Assembly (NCBI RefSeq): GCF_026151205.1
Contig: NC_087083.1
Span: forward strand, 9,173,460 to 9,237,459
Source of the DNA: Bolinopsis microptera
Taxonomy: Eukaryota; Ctenophora; Tentaculata; Lobata; Bolinopsidae
DNA length: 64,000 nucleotides
Reading direction: 5' to 3'
Position 1 is the stretch's first letter. Each line of letters starts with the position of its first letter. Under the pieces are notes generated by a model. The model had not been told where the DNA came from and made no database searches. It saw only the letters and a program-made list of their open reading frames with translations. Below, in pieces: positions 1 through 11,264 of this stretch. The position numbers and the translations under genes are program-made.

Positions 1-51
1 ACTCAAATAGAGCTGAATATTTTTGTGTCATCGTTCAAATATAAAACAGAA

Positions 52-57
52 TTTATT
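52..57 (-). promoter_or_regulatory. Polyadenylation signal AATAAA
   Basis: AATAAA on the minus strand lies about 65 bases beyond the stop codon of the terminal exon at 123-356. Its distance and orientation fit a cleavage/polyadenylation signal for that gene. Confidence 0.5.
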
Positions 58-122
58 TTAACAATTTACATATTTTATAATTATAAAATTTACAATGAAC
101 AAAATATATATCTGTTGACCTA

Positions 123-356
123 TTAAATTCTTAGGTACAAAAAATTATCATTTAATCTTAACAACCTTTCCAGTACTTCAAACAATTGCTTCAATTTAAG
201 TTCTTTCACAACTTCTGGCAGAGGTCTCCAGTTCTCTGACTGGGCCATTTCTCTGGTGAGGTTGAGAATTGGCCCATAAAAAACCTTCAGGTTATGTTTT
301 TGCGTTTCTAGCTTTTTTGTTGCCGAGCTGGAGATCTCTTTTTCTATGGCGTCTCT
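123..356 (-). CDS. Terminal exon of an unrecognised spliced gene (3' part)
   Basis: On the minus strand a frame opens directly after a TTAG acceptor (357-360), which follows a pyrimidine-rich stretch. It runs 77 codons to TAA at 123-125 without a stop. The peptide is charged and helical: a lysine/glutamate-rich first third (AIEKEISSS), a middle with FYGPILNLTREMAQ, and a leucine-rich end (LKLKQLFEVLERLLRL). An AATAAA follows about 65 bases downstream. There is no in-frame ATG at the exon start, so upstream exons must lie at higher coordinates. The RPA1-C-like sequence at 1,028-1,338 is on the same strand and could belong to the same locus, but I found no in-frame splice joining them. I do not recognise the family. 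Coding status is inferred from amino-acid texture, acceptor and poly(A) signal. Confidence 0.5.
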   Translation of the reverse strand, partial: RDAIEKEISSSATKKLETQKHNLKVFYGPILNLTREMAQSENWRPLPEVVKELKLKQLFEVLERLLRLNDNFLYLRI

Positions 357-762
357 CTAAAGCCCTGAATAACAAGGATTGAAGGTTCAAGACCTTGTCG
401 AGACCTTGGATGTGTCATGTGATACATAAGATAGGCCTGATTGGATGGCTAATTAGGTAAGTGAGGCTTATTGGTTAAGTGGCAGGCTTTCTACTGTGCT
501 TGATGACAACTTATGAAACTAAATACTGGGAAATGGAACTTATATGATTTTATAGGTGCTGCCGTAGTGACTATTAAACTAATTAATTTGAGGTGTGGGT
601 GAAAAATACTAATTTACGAACAAACAAAATATCAACTATTTGAATATTACTATATTTGATTACTTATATCACTATATGAATATTACTGACCATTAACTAT
701 TTTAGAAATTATACCCAGATTATAAAGATAATATAAAACTTGACCGGCAAATAGAGGTTTGG

Positions 763-779
763 GGGGGGGGGGGGGGGGG
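763..779. repeat. Poly-G homopolymer tract
   Basis: About 17 consecutive G residues. Similar G or C runs occur at about 1,500-1,515, 5,846-5,870, 51,510-51,540, 59,140 and 59,662. They are a recurring feature of this DNA, and their exact lengths are unreliable. Confidence 0.8.
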
Positions 780-1027
780 TAGCTATGATGACAAAGACGA
801 GATATCTCACACGAACCTGTGTGGCGTGATAAGTACACAACACAATGTCCCTAACACAGTAATCAGGTTATCCATTAATTATGCTATGTTTCTCATTTGA
901 GTCAGGTGAGTCACGTTGAGTCACGTGCACTATTTTGTAAGGAGAAGTTAGACAAATGAAAATGTTTTAATTTGATGTAAATAAAAATTAACAAAAATTA
1001 ACAAAAAATTAAAAATTAAATTAAAAT

Positions 1028-1338
1028 TCACTCAGCAATGAACTTCACTTCAATACAATTGTCCTCGATCCACCCAGAAATCATCCTTGAGAAGCCCTCT
1101 TCTAGGGGCATGACCACATCAAAGAGTGGGGCCTGCTCAGGTTTTCCTCAGACTTGGCTGTGAATGAGACCCCCTTCGAACATCTCATCTTTTTATGGGA
1201 AATTGATCATATTTCCACCTTCCCGGAGAGGTATTCCGGAATATCGGCGTCCTCCAACATGCTGCACAAAGTGCACTCCGTTTGCGCATCCTGGAGCAGT
1301 AAGGTGCTTTTGCATCTTATGCAGTTGTATATTTCCCA
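1028..1338 (-). pseudogene. RPA1 C-terminal-domain-like zinc-ribbon sequence, frame-broken
   Basis: Three coding-like blocks follow one another on the minus strand but in different frames. The first (1,338 to 1,207) has a zinc ribbon CIRC-x13-CTLC followed by ED-x-IPEY...KVEI. The second (about 1,175-1,135) contains VSFTAKSEENLS. The third (about 1,140-1,028) has PEQAPLFDVV and FSRMISGWIEDN and ends in TGA. This order (C-x2-C...C-x2-C, a Y...V.I strand, V.FT....E..L, a final OB strand) matches the C-terminal DNA-binding domain of replication protein A 70, which is also carried by some Helitrons. The first block aligns closely with the exon at 19,777-19,950. The frame changes mean a dead copy, short introns or sequence errors. 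The family call is from motif layout only. Confidence 0.45.
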
Positions 1339-1498
1339 GCTCTATCGATGTGAGGTTTCTGAAGCGACCATCCCAGTACGTGGCAGCTACCTGCGAGAAT
1401 ATCAATTTGTTAAAAAGTATCATATTCAATACCATAAAAAATTACATGAAATGTAACACTTAACATTACAAAACATAATACTCAACTTAATAACCAAA

Positions 1499-1515
1499 CC
1501 CCCCCCCCCCCCCCC
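1499..1515. repeat. Poly-C homopolymer tract
   Basis: A run of about 16 C residues ends the RPA-like repeat region. A related context without the long run is seen near 27,890. Confidence 0.7.
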
Positions 1516-2639
1516 ATTATACTTATAAACGGAAACGCGAGGGATTGTAGTACTAATAGTAACCTAACGATAAAAAATAAGAAAAGAAAAAGCTGATGCT
1601 AAACGATTAAAATATATTCAAGATATCATTGAATTATAAAGAACACGTCGGAAAATGTCAACTAAGAGATTTGCAAATCAAGCTGCCTAATTTATAGCTC
1701 TTCGGTTGTAAATTTTGTTAGATTTAGTGGCCTGGTCCGACAGTTTTACCCAGGGACAAATGATAAAAGAACTTCGGGCAATAAATGATGAATTGACGAA
1801 GAAGTGATAGATAATTTATTTTTTTAACAGTACGAAGGAGCTGAGTCCATTTTAAACAGCATATTAATTTTGTTAAATAGCATTCCCAAAATAAGAAAAT
1901 CTATAATAAAAAACAGACAGCTGATATCTAGATTTGTGATAATTTTTGATAATTTTCGGTTAATAGAGCTGAAGGGAGTGTTGACCTCCACAAAATTTGA
2001 ATACAAAATATAACAGTTTGAATACAAAATAGATTCCAGTTGATGTGTACGTATCCTTTATAACCTGACAAGATAAGTTTTAAATAACAGATAGTGTAAT
2101 CACAGCGCTGCTAATCTTTCTCTAAAAAGCACACAGCACACGTCGCGTTGAAGTTCTCATAGTTGTCATAGAATATGACAACTATGAGAACTTTATTGTG
2201 CCGTAAGTTAACGACGGAAAGGTTTTCCTTGGTCTGCCGGAGGCACAAAAAACTCTACTAATATATGAAGTTTTCAAGGGGCACTTTGCGTTTGGATCAT
2301 CGACTTTAATTCTATTTTAAGTCTATATAATTATCTGCACCCGGGAATTGAAAACTGCAAAATCTTGCAGCTTCTGGAAATTAAATTACCACAATGATAT
2401 CAGAGTTCAGACTACGCAATATGTAATTCAACGAAAATAAATCCCATGGAAAAAGCGCTCTTGATGAATTGCTAATGACTATCAGAGCGGGAACTGGAAA
2501 AAGGACGGTCAAGCAAAACCCTTGCAAATATGATCGAAGATATTCCCTCTAAGAGTTACTCCCAAGCTCCCACACTGTAAAACACTAAATCATGTCGAGT
2601 CCTAAATAATGGTGATCAGTGCAGACCAAACAGCAAAGC
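1516..2639. other. No gene recognised; contains one perfect hairpin
   Basis: Only short frames are present on either strand (the longest, 1,824-2,027 minus, lacks coding texture). The one distinct structure is the hairpin at 2,152-2,192. Confidence 0.5.
2152..2192. repeat. Perfect 19-bp inverted repeat with 3-nt spacer
   Basis: The arm beginning AGTTCTCATAG (2,152-2,170) and its exact reverse complement (2,174-2,192) are separated by GAA. The same geometry recurs at 21,468-21,510, 32,875-32,915 and 35,943-35,983 with unrelated sequences. Confidence 0.85.
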
Positions 2640-2770
2640 CAAAAAAAGAAAAGGGGGGACCCCCAACCCATGTAGGCGTAGCTGAGACACCTCACAGCAA
2701 GTAGACCAAAGTGGCTCTTGCTTGTGAAAGGTGTATCAACTCCCCGCTTGGTTCAGCTAGGCCTGATGGA
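2640..2770. repeat. Dispersed repeat shared with the palindrome core
   Basis: The stretch GACCCCCAACCCATGTAG followed by a GCTTGTGAAAGGTG-type block recurs, diverged, at about 55,645-55,760 and inverted at about 56,060-56,155. It ties the palindrome to the same genome as the left part of the window. Confidence 0.6.
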
Positions 2771-4398
2771 GTTCTCTTCCAATTATTCAATTAGACAGTT
2801 ATATATAGTATAGCCTTCTGAAGCAGTCCACAAGTGAGCCAGAAAGGAGGTTAACTTATTTTATTCCAGCTGTTGTGAGCCTAATGATCATTATGAAAGT
2901 CTGGAATTAATAGAGATCAAGTTTCTAGCTGACTCATTGAAACTGAAAAGACGTTGAAACTGGGATAAAAAACATTACACGAACGCCCAAAAAGATGAAG
3001 CAATTGATATGAGCAACGTTTAAAATTGAACAGCGTTTTAACGTCGTATTTAATTTTAGATTGTGAATGAAAAGTTCTTAAACGTTTTGTTGGCCAACGT
3101 TTTGTTGGCCAACGTTGGTTAATTTTAAAGGTTAATTTTTTAACGTTGAACTATTTCATGCACGAAAACCCATTTGATGAAGATGATATGCGATATTAAA
3201 CACTGATCATGTACACATCTTTTAACATTTTTACTGCTTAACGACTGCTTTTCTTACTTACTGTATAAAAAATGGATTTAAAAATTATTTTCTGAAATAC
3301 AAAAAACGTTTAAAAAATGAAACAAATTCGGATTTTTGATGGTTTTGAGTGCCTTCTAGCGTTCATATTAATGTCCGTTCATAATTATGTCCGTTCATTT
3401 AATGTCCGTCCAAATAAGGTCCGATAAGGTACCTCTTTTCGGCCTCCTACGGCGTGTACTGTGTAGCAATGCATTTGCGCCAATTTGCTCAGCCAAAAGA
3501 AATATTTTAAAGATAATTTACATCATATAATATGTTATTAAGAAGTAAATGTTGATAACTTAGTTCACGCTTTAGCAACGGGAACAGGTTAAATCTGACA
3601 AGAGATGACTTTAACACAATTTCACGTGTCTTTGACAACTAAAACATGTTTAACTAGAATGATAGAACCATAATGAATTAGTTTATTAATTGTACAGTAG
3701 CAAATAGAGTATTTATTGTCAGAGTCCACAATTTATCTAAATCATACACAGGCACGGCAGCAAACATACTTTATATTTCAGATAGATCCCTGGAAGCGGG
3801 CCTATCTGTTAGAAATAGACAGTTCTAAATGCACGAGAGTTCTGTCTTTGTGTAAACAAGACGCGAAGCGTGACCACTGACCACAGTAAGACAGTTAATA
3901 CCAAACAGAGTTGGAAATTAGCAAAAAATCTCACTTATAACTGTCACTAACATGGGGAACACAACAAAAAAATTGAGAATAATCTTGTGCGAGGGTAGGG
4001 ACCCAGATGTCGTTTCTAACCCAAATAAACTTTAAGGAGACTTCTCAGTTCTCAGTAGTCGCACCTCCTTACTCGGTTTCTGAACTGTAATTCTTCCAGA
4101 CGACCAATCTTATAGAAATTTTGTCTCCTACAAACTCCTTACAGTTACCTATCAACCCCTACTATAAAGTATAAATTTGCAAAATCATCTGTGAGCGTTC
4201 ATATTCACTACAACACTACAACCGCTCACTCAACATTGAGCCAAACACCTCGCGGTATAGTCAATTTCACGAGAGACCTTTCTTTAAAAAAAATTTAAAC
4301 ATATTTTCAATACACAAAAATCATATCTATCATATCTATCAATATTAACAACGGTTCTATAGCTGCTTTTCCCTCTAATTCTCACTCCCTAATTCTGA
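2771..4398. other. Gene-free stretch with short motif repeats
   Basis: No supported coding sequence. A GTTTTGTTGGCCAAC unit is duplicated in tandem near 3,083-3,115, and ATGTCCGTTCAT-like units recur at about 3,370-3,410. The part next to 4,398 should hold the 3' UTR of the first UNC93-like gene, but I see no clear AATAAA there. Confidence 0.5.
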
Positions 4399-5811
4399 TC
4401 ACTCCCTAACGTACTGTTTGAGTCCAACAGCGAGGGCAAGACAAGAAGCTACCACCGTCACCATGGTGATGTAACAGTAAGAGTGAATATCAAATAGAGT
4501 AGGAGAAAACATACCAATTCCATACATCAAGTGATACACAAGGGTATTAATGGAGTACCCGAAAGAAGTCTTCTTGTCGAAGAGTCGTCCTATTGCTGTG
4601 TCATAGATCACGGCGAACATTGAATCTCCCAATCCGATAAGAGCTGAGATGACCATCAAATGAACAATTCCTCCTTTGATAAAGGTCTCAGCCGCTCCAA
4701 TTTCTAGGATCTGGGAGAAAGCTTCTTTGGGGAATATCAAGATGGAGAGTATCATGGCCACCAGGATAAGTAGACCAGAGAGAACGATACAAGCGGTAGG
4801 GGTTATCCATCTGGAAATTATGTTGGAAGTTGCACTTCCGACAAGATTGGATCCGCCAATCACTACTGTTGTAAGCGGAATCAGCTTCCGTTGGTTGGAT
4901 ATTGAAGGTATCGCTGTGGGAAACATTTTGTAAAAGTAGGCACAGATAAACCCAGTGTATATTAAGGGAACAAAATGTAACCAAAAAACAGGGCGCCTTG
5001 CCATCATCTTGAACCATACAATAAAGTCACTAAATGAATTGTTTAGCTCGTCCCCATCCATTCCTTCCTTTTTGTCGCCATCTTCTTTTGGCATTATAAC
5101 GACATCATCCCCTATACTACTTTCGTCTACTTTCATAACAGAATCATCCTCCCCATTACTTTCATCAATTTTCACATAAGTCACGTCTGCAGTAGTTTTG
5201 TGAGATTCCCTACCTTTAATCTCGGATATTCCAAACCCAGCCAGAAGACTAGCAAGGACAGTGACACCAGCACACAGAGCATAGACTATCTGTCTGTTAG
5301 TGGTAGATATTGAACTCACTTCAACAAAGTAGAAATAGTTAACTAGTCCTCCTAACACCATACCCGCGGATGCAGTGGTCCAGAGGTAGCCCATATTCCG
5401 ATGAGATTTACCCACCTCGGAATTATCCATCACAATCATAGGAGCGAAGATCCAGCCCGCACCTCTCCCAATTCCACTGAGGAACTCTCCAGCGTAGATA
5501 ACATACTGGTTTGTAATCCAAATCATAGGCCAGTACGAACCAGTTGTCAGTACTATTGAGAGGCCTGCTGTTAGCCGGAGTCCGAGACGATTATACAAAA
5601 ACTGAAATACCAGAGCAGTAACCATGGAGCCTATATTCTGAATGATAGCGGAGTAGTAGCCTACAGTGAGGGGGATGTCGCTAGTTTCTTCCAGTGCTAT
5701 ATTCTGAACTGCCCCTGCTGGAAATACTGCAGAGAATGAGATACCCATAGCAATGCCGGTTATTAAAACGTTCTTGAGCTTCTCGTTGCAGCAGCATCCC
5801 AGGAATGTCAT
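4399..5811 (-). CDS. UNC93-like major facilitator superfamily membrane protein (copy 1)
   Basis: A 470-residue single-exon protein that starts at ATG 5,811. It has about 12 predicted membrane helices: six before residue ~200 and six after ~270. The cytoplasmic-type loop between them (about 205-265) is strongly acidic. The N-terminal half carries the UNC93-family pattern: EKLKNVL just before helix 1, NRLGLRLTAGLS between helices 2 and 3, GEFLSGIGRGAGWI in helix 4, then MDNSEVGKSHRNMG. UNC93 proteins are MFS-fold membrane proteins. Nematode UNC-93 regulates a potassium channel and vertebrate UNC93B1 traffics Toll-like receptors, but the substrate or partner of this one is unknown. The acidic loop contains an internal near-duplication (VKIDESNGEDD / MKVDESSIGDD) that accounts for the 16 residues missing from copy 2. 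A long poly-G tract and an inverted-repeat element lie just upstream of the ATG. Confidence 0.85.
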   Translation of the reverse strand: MTFLGCCCNEKLKNVLITGIAMGISFSAVFPAGAVQNIALEETSDIPLTVGYYSAIIQNIGSMVTALVFQFLYNRLGLRLTAGLSIVLTTGSYWPMIWITNQYVIYAGEFLSGIGRGAGWIFAPMIVMDNSEVGKSHRNMGYLWTTASAGMVLGGLVNYFYFVEVSSISTTNRQIVYALCAGVTVLASLLAGFGISEIKGRESHKTTADVTYVKIDESNGEDDSVMKVDESSIGDDVVIMPKEDGDKKEGMDGDELNNSFSDFIVWFKMMARRPVFWLHFVPLIYTGFICAYFYKMFPTAIPSISNQRKLIPLTTVVIGGSNLVGSATSNIISRWITPTACIVLSGLLILVAMILSILIFPKEAFSQILEIGAAETFIKGGIVHLMVISALIGLGDSMFAVIYDTAIGRLFDKKTSFGYSINTLVYHLMYGIGMFSPTLFDIHSYCYITMVTVVASCLALAVGLKQYVRE

Positions 5812-5845
5812 GATTGTTCTGATGGGTGTATGATAAGATTGTTAA

Positions 5846-5870
5846 GGGGGGGGGGGGGGGGGGGGGGGGG
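5846..5870. repeat. Poly-G tract upstream of the UNC93-like copy 1 start
   Basis: About 25 G residues lie 35-60 bases upstream of the ATG (C-run on the coding strand) and abut the inverted-repeat element that begins at about 5,871. The true length is uncertain. Confidence 0.8.
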
Positions 5871-6857
5871 TTCACCCTGATTTTGTTGTGAAAATTGGTT
5901 TCGAGATAGCAGTTGACCAACAAACTAGGACCAGTGACCAAACTTTTGAGGGGGTCCCGGACCCCAACCGCCAAAAGGTACCCGCGGGGCAGCCACGCCC
6001 ATATTTGGTCAAAATTAGGTCCAATTTAGGCAAATACCCTGAACATGCCCAAAATCAAGATTCTCGTACATGAAATTTCATCAAGATTGGACGAAAAATG
6101 ACTGAGTTATGAGCTAAAAACCATATGACCATGTTTGGGCATACGCACCTAATTTGATCCAAATTTGGCCCATAAATTGGTCAAATATCAATATTTTTGA
6201 ATGAAACCAACTTTATATGGAAGGTAAGCCTATACTACATATTATCTATGATTGTCAGCTCAATATCTACCTAAGTGTGGATTCTGTGTTCAAATAATCG
6301 CAAAAAATGAACAAAATTGCCCATATCTCAGTTCGTGATATTTGCAAAACTGACTTTGCTCAAAACAATAGAACTCAATAGGGTTTCAATATTTTTTCAT
6401 GAAATCAGAATCAACGTAGAATTGTCTCATGACCTTAAGTTTTGGGACAGAATTTTGAGTTAGGCCTTTTAAGTTAGGCCTTTAAAAAAAATTCCAAAAT
6501 TTGCAATGCTAAATTTAGAATTTGGCCGCCAAATTTTTTAAAGGCCTAACTTAAAAACATAGTCATATGGTTTTTGGCTCATAACTCAGTCATGTTTTGT
6601 CCAATCTTGATGAAAATTCATATACGAGTTCAGGGGACCACTAGCTACTAGTAAAGCACCTAAAATCTTGATTTTGGGCATGTTCAGGGACTTGGCTAAA
6701 TTGGGCCTAATTTGGACTAAATATGGGCGTGGCTGCCCCGCAGGCACTGTTTGGCGGGTGGGGTCCGGGACCCCCTCAAAAGTTTGGTCACTGGTCCTAG
6801 TTTGTTGGTCAACTGCTATCTCGAAACCAAGTTTCACAAAAACATCAGGGTGAACCC
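5871..6857. mobile_element. Non-autonomous element with ~250-bp terminal inverted repeats
   Basis: The left end starts TTCACCCTGATTTTGTTGTG and is followed by a block with GGGGTCCCGGACCCC and GGGGCAGCCACGCCC. The same sequence returns inverted at about 6,560-6,857, ending CAGGGTGAACCCC. The roughly 440-bp centre has no credible ORF; the open frames at 5,888-6,073 and 6,586-6,853 are terminal-repeat shadows. Long TIRs without a transposase indicate a MITE/foldback element. A truncated relative is at 11,976-12,650. Confidence 0.75.
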
Positions 6858-7005
6858 CTTCTTAATGTGAGAATGTGGTCAGTGGTGAAGGTTGGTAATC
6901 AGTACATCTAAGATTGTATTATTGCGAACTCATTGCGAAAATTTGAGCTGTCTCTGCGAAAATATTAAGGATAAACTTTATCAATCTTACAATTATATAA
7001 AACAA

Positions 7006-8410
7006 TCCCAGCCACGTCGGTAAGAAAGGTTTTGGCATACGCCCTAGCAAAAGTGTTGTCAATTGTTAATCATGAAATGTAAATGCTTAATGGAAACAGT
7101 GCACTCTTGAAAAACACACACTTGTGAAAAATGACATGCAAAACTAAACACAGCAAACATTAAAAAAGCGTGTGATGGTAAACTTGTTTAATCGATGCGG
7201 TGAGCATGGTTAAAATCTTAGTTGTAGTGAACAGTGGATTTTGACGTATTAAACGCACGTTCCAGTCATTTTTTAGTAAACGTTATACTTATTGAACGTT
7301 GGTGAACGTCAGCGATTATCAAAAACAAAAATGCATGAAAATAAACTTTTTGAAATCTCAATTTCCCCAACTGATAATTATTAATGAACATCTATGAATA
7401 TTTAATTGTCCTCATTCTCGTAATTCAATTGTTAGGTAGCAGAATTGTAGACTTAGCGGAGAGATAATTAAAGACTAACGTATCACTATCAACTCGTACT
7501 CGGTTTTATAGATCTAGATTGTAGAGCTTACGCTTTATAAATATCTACCACATACGCACACTTTATATTATCACAAAAGACTAGTAACCGAGTACCGGTC
7601 TAGAGATTTGGCTACTGAATCGAAAACAGTCGGATATCAATCTAATTTCCTGTTAGCAAGACCAGAACTGAGTGGCAAACAGGAGAATTAAAACTATACT
7701 GAAAGGTTCTGGAATTTCTAACCGCTCATGGTTGCTAGATGTCAGAAAATTGTTTTATCTGCCATTCGACCCTGTGATCCTATGATGCTGACCCGACAAT
7801 AGCCATTGGATCACAAGCACAAACTATTTATCGAACTAAAGTACGCTACCTGGACTCTAGTTCGCCATCTTCGACACGTACCGAAGTACGACAGGGGTGA
7901 TATCTGGCGAATTTAATTTGTCGAACTATAGTGCGTGTCGTACTAGAGTACATGAATCCTACTGAACACTACTAGTAATTTATCCATAACGTTCAGAACG
8001 AGAGATGAGTTTTAGTGAACGTATGTACAGAACATTTTTAGTGAACGTTCCGTGCGTTCACTACAACTAAGGTTAAAATACCTCGCGACCTGCACAACAC
8101 TGGTGTTAAGTACAATATAGACCTGCCACGATCCCAGCCACGTCGGTAAGAAAGGTTTTGACATATATATACGCACTAGCAAAAGTGTTGTCAATTGTTA
8201 ATCAAATGTAAATGCTTAATGGAAACATGAGTGCACTCTTAAAAAACACGCACTTGTGAAAAAATACATGCAAAAAACACAGCAAAACTAAACACAGCAA
8301 ACATTAAATAAGCGTGTGATCGTAAACTTGTTCAATCGATGCGGTGAGCATAGTTAAAATACCTCGCGACCTGCACAAAACTGGTGTTAAGTACAGTATA
8401 GACCTGCAGG
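7006..8410. repeat. Duplicated block (7,006-7,220 and 8,131-8,355)
   Basis: A ~215-bp block beginning ATCCCAGCCACGTCGGTAAG occurs at both ends of this interval in direct orientation. A second short block (CCTCGCGACCTGCACAA) precedes the second copy at about 8,072 and follows it at about 8,363. The DNA between is AT-rich with many ACGTTC/GAACGT words and no coding frame. The 60-residue frame at 8,012-8,194 spans the repeat edge and is not supported. Confidence 0.65.
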
Positions 8411-8929
8411 GTGGAGGCTTGTTTGCTGATGTTTTTGTGCGACGTTAAAATTGCACCAGTATATATTAATATATATATAGTGGCCGGCTTGAACTGTTAA
8501 GTGCAAATTTTTGAATTATCCTAGTTAATGTAAGCCAAGAGAGTCGTAGTAAATCCGTGTATTTGCATCCATTGTCCAAACTGTTAGAACTTACATCTTT
8601 AAAAATACTAAACTCTTCCCGTAGAAACTCCTTCATAAAATATACATGTACATATTATATATACAAATAAAACGGCATGTTCTTTAATTTTGCCATGGGG
8701 TGACAGGTTCCCAGTCATCGTAGCCCGCTATTTTTACTGCCTCCTAATATATTATACCGAAACATATAACATCAAATTTATTACATCATATACATGATAT
8801 AGGTAGAAACATTTATGGAATGAGTAGTTGCAAAAGTTTAGAATACTGACGATTGCGTTTGCACTTTAAGTTTATCAAACCGTCTATACAGTTTGCGTTT
8901 ATATTCTCCGTTATAAAGCGGATACCTGT
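8411..8929. other. Nothing recognised
   Basis: AT-rich sequence without an open frame of note, repeat or RNA-like fold that I could identify. Confidence 0.4.
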
Positions 8930-9115
8930 CGTAACAAAAATATTGTTAAAGGGCAATCAATAAATTTATGAGGAAGTGTTTCTGGGACTACATGATAGCA
9001 GACACAGCAGTTGCGGAACTGAAGCTTTATTTTCATTTTGAACATCATATATCAGCTGTTTTGCATTGGAACTATACAAGTTTTAGGTTATTTGTAAAGG
9101 TATAATAATTTAATA
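8930..9115 (-). mobile_element. LINE 3' fragment: C-terminal zinc-binding segment of reverse transcriptase ORF
   Basis: On the minus strand, 9,050 to 8,940 reads FRNCCVCYHVVPETLPHKF followed by IDCPL. The C-x-C...ETLPH...C pattern is typical of the cysteine/histidine segment at the end of LINE ORF2 (zf-RVT-like). It is nearly identical to the copy at 10,100-10,330, which has lost a codon between the cysteines and the histidine. This is a 5'-truncated non-LTR retrotransposon remnant. Reverse transcriptase and endonuclease parts are absent here. Confidence 0.6.
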
Positions 9116-10099
9116 ATTCGTATCGCTGGTAAACGTTTTTTAACTCGGACCCCGGTATTCTAGATGCAGAATGCAAATGTATATCAAGAATACAGAATGA
9201 TCACGAAGTAAACCTAGATACGTAATTCTAATTCTCTGCAGAGAAGCAATAGGCCTTAGAGAACATTTGTCGATGAAATATGGGCTTGTTAAAGGGCAAT
9301 GCCAATATTGCAATTGATTCTATAACAAAGCATTAAGCAATAAAGCACACGATAATGCTATCAAAGTTTTCTATTTTTTCCCGATCCATGACTCAACGTG
9401 CCGAAGGCACAAAAGAGTCAAGGACAAGGGTTAGCGAACGAGGTTTTTTTTGTATATGGTAGCTTTGCGACCGTACCTGCGAGCGTGCGCGCGACCGTAC
9501 CTGCCTGCACACACTGTAATCGCCCACGTGACTACCTGCGCAAAGTTATTTTGCGGAATAATCCGAATTAGCTAATTGTTGGCGCGCGGCGCTGAACTGA
9601 CCAAGTACAGTACATTGTTAATTTCACCATGTACATATCCCACTAGGCACTAATTGATAGCATACTATTATTATTTTGAGTTACTTATACTATTTTGCAC
9701 ACATCCGTGTCGGGTGTCAGGTTGCATAAACAATAAGCATATGGTTTTTAAAAATATACACGATTTTCAAATTCAATATGGAATTAGATTAACTTGGTGG
9801 CGCTCGGCCTGTCACTTCGCCATATCTGCATACTTATAAACAGTAAAAACTGGGGTCCCCAGTTTGTATAGAAAATGATAAAATACGCCATCACGGATCG
9901 GGAAATTGAGCGGCCATGCACAAAAAAAAGCGGCCGCATTTCTTGTTATCTTCGAAGTTCGAATTTTACCGATATCAATTTTGTCATGACTTAATGTTTC
10001 TGCATTTTTAGAAATTAAATTCAATAAATGATAGTGTTAAACTATATAATGATGAATTAACAAGGTAACATAGCATAGGAGCATAATTCAAGTATGCAG
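9116..10099. other. Intergenic DNA between two LINE fragments
   Basis: No supported gene. GCGACCGTACCTGC is repeated at about 9,466 and 9,491 within a short GC-rich patch. The frames at 9,654-9,839 and 9,812-10,024 lack coding texture. Confidence 0.4.
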
Positions 10100-10330
10100 A
10101 GTGCAGACAAAAATTACTTCTAAAGCGGATAACTGTCGTAACAAAAATCTTGTTAAAGGGCAATCAATAAATTTATGAGGAAGTGTTTCTGGGACTACAT
10201 AGCAGTCACAGCAGTTGCGGAACTGAAGCTTTATTTTCATTTTGAACATCATATCTCCACTGTTTGACAAAATGTTGATAATGATAAGTTTGCATTTGAA
10301 CTATACAAGCTTTAGGTTATTTGTTAAGGT
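10100..10330 (-). mobile_element. LINE 3' fragment, second copy
   Basis: The minus strand encodes FRNCCDCYVVPETLPHKFID then CPLTRFLLRQL, the same LINE ORF2 C-terminal segment as at 8,930-9,115. The similarity extends past the coding end. Both fragments have the same orientation about 1.2 kb apart, suggesting segmental duplication or two insertions of one family. Confidence 0.6.
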
Positions 10331-10384
10331 ATAATGTACAGTAATGTGTCTCGCAGACAGTTTCGTAAATGATATCCCTCCCGT

Positions 10385-10515
10385 AATTGAGAGGTAAGTG
10401 AGAGGTAATTGAGAAGTAATTGAGAGGTAATTGAGAGGTAATTGAGAGGTTATTGAGAGGTAATTGAAAGGTATTGAGAGGTAAGTGAGAGGTAAGTGAG
10501 AGGTAATTGAGAAGT
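10385..10515. repeat. 11-bp minisatellite
   Basis: About eleven units of TGAGAGGTAAT with AAG and AGTG variants. The short frame on the minus strand (LSLTSHLPLN repeats) is only a translation of the repeat. Confidence 0.85.
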
Positions 10516-10554
10516 GTCGACACCATGATGACTTTGCAGTGCCAGGATTAGGAA

Positions 10555-10815
10555 CAGACTGGATATCCGGCTGAATCCGGTTCCGGCCGGATATCCGGCT
10601 TCAATATCTGGTTCCGGTTCCGGTCCGGTCCGGTTTCCGAAATTTTTGCCGGATATTTCTTTTAAAAAATGTACTTCTAAAATCTTGAAATGCATAGTTT
10701 TCGTCAGATGTTGACCCGAATCCTTAAAAAATGATTACATACTTACCTCTGAGGGCAGAGTTCCCGCTTCCGAGCCTGTTTTGAAAAGGGAGGCCTGCCT
10801 TCCGAGGGAAATTAC
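10555..10815. repeat. CCGG-rich repeat and CTCTGAGGGCAGAG block
   Basis: A cluster of TCCGG words (10,558-10,660) is followed by ACTTACCTCTGAGGGCAGAG at 10,740. The same two blocks occur near 13,105-13,470 in swapped order, so they belong to one dispersed family. Confidence 0.55.
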
Positions 10816-10864
10816 CAAAATATAATCGACCTTGTTATAAACTCATTTTTATGACCGTTCCTAA

Positions 10865-11195
10865 CATAAAAGTTAAATAAATATTTCAGAATATTCTAGA
10901 AGGTTATGGATTATTTTATGAATACGGAGTAGCCAAGTCTGCAGCCTAACAATTATAATGAATAATTCTTCGGAACTTTATTTTTAGATAAAAATTGCAA
11001 GATTTATTGAATTTTCATTTTTATTGTTGCATATATGTTCATTTTCCACCCTATTGCAAGTTAATTATTATTATTATTTTTACCCTTGCACGAAGTAATC
11101 ATCGAGGATAAGACCGAGTTTGATTGTCTATTGTTTCTCCAATCGAATTAGATGATATAGCGGTGCTTTATTGAAATAATCCAGCTTGGAAAAAT
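10865..11195. repeat. Dispersed repeat, copy A (copy B at 18,000-18,290)
   Basis: The block starting AATATTTCAGAATATTCTAG and ending near CTTTATTGAAATAAT matches 18,000-18,290 in direct orientation with small indels. It has no coding potential and is probably a non-autonomous transposon or SINE-like copy. Confidence 0.65.
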
Positions 11196-11264
11196 TATCT
11201 TACGCCCAGAAACCCTTACTGGATGGGGCTTAACTTTGAAAGTAAAAGAGTTGGAGACTTCCGC

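Noticed and set aside
4676..5179. ORFs opposite the UNC93-like genes (also 15,186-15,515)
   Set aside because: Shadow frames of the transporter coding sequence.
5888..6853. Short ORFs beginning MKIGFEIAVDQQ / MKLGFEIAVDQQ
   Set aside because: They are translations of the terminal inverted repeats, also seen at 11,998, not independent genes.
10385..10515. CRISPR-like array
   Set aside because: Units are contiguous 11-bp repeats without spacers, in a eukaryotic context.
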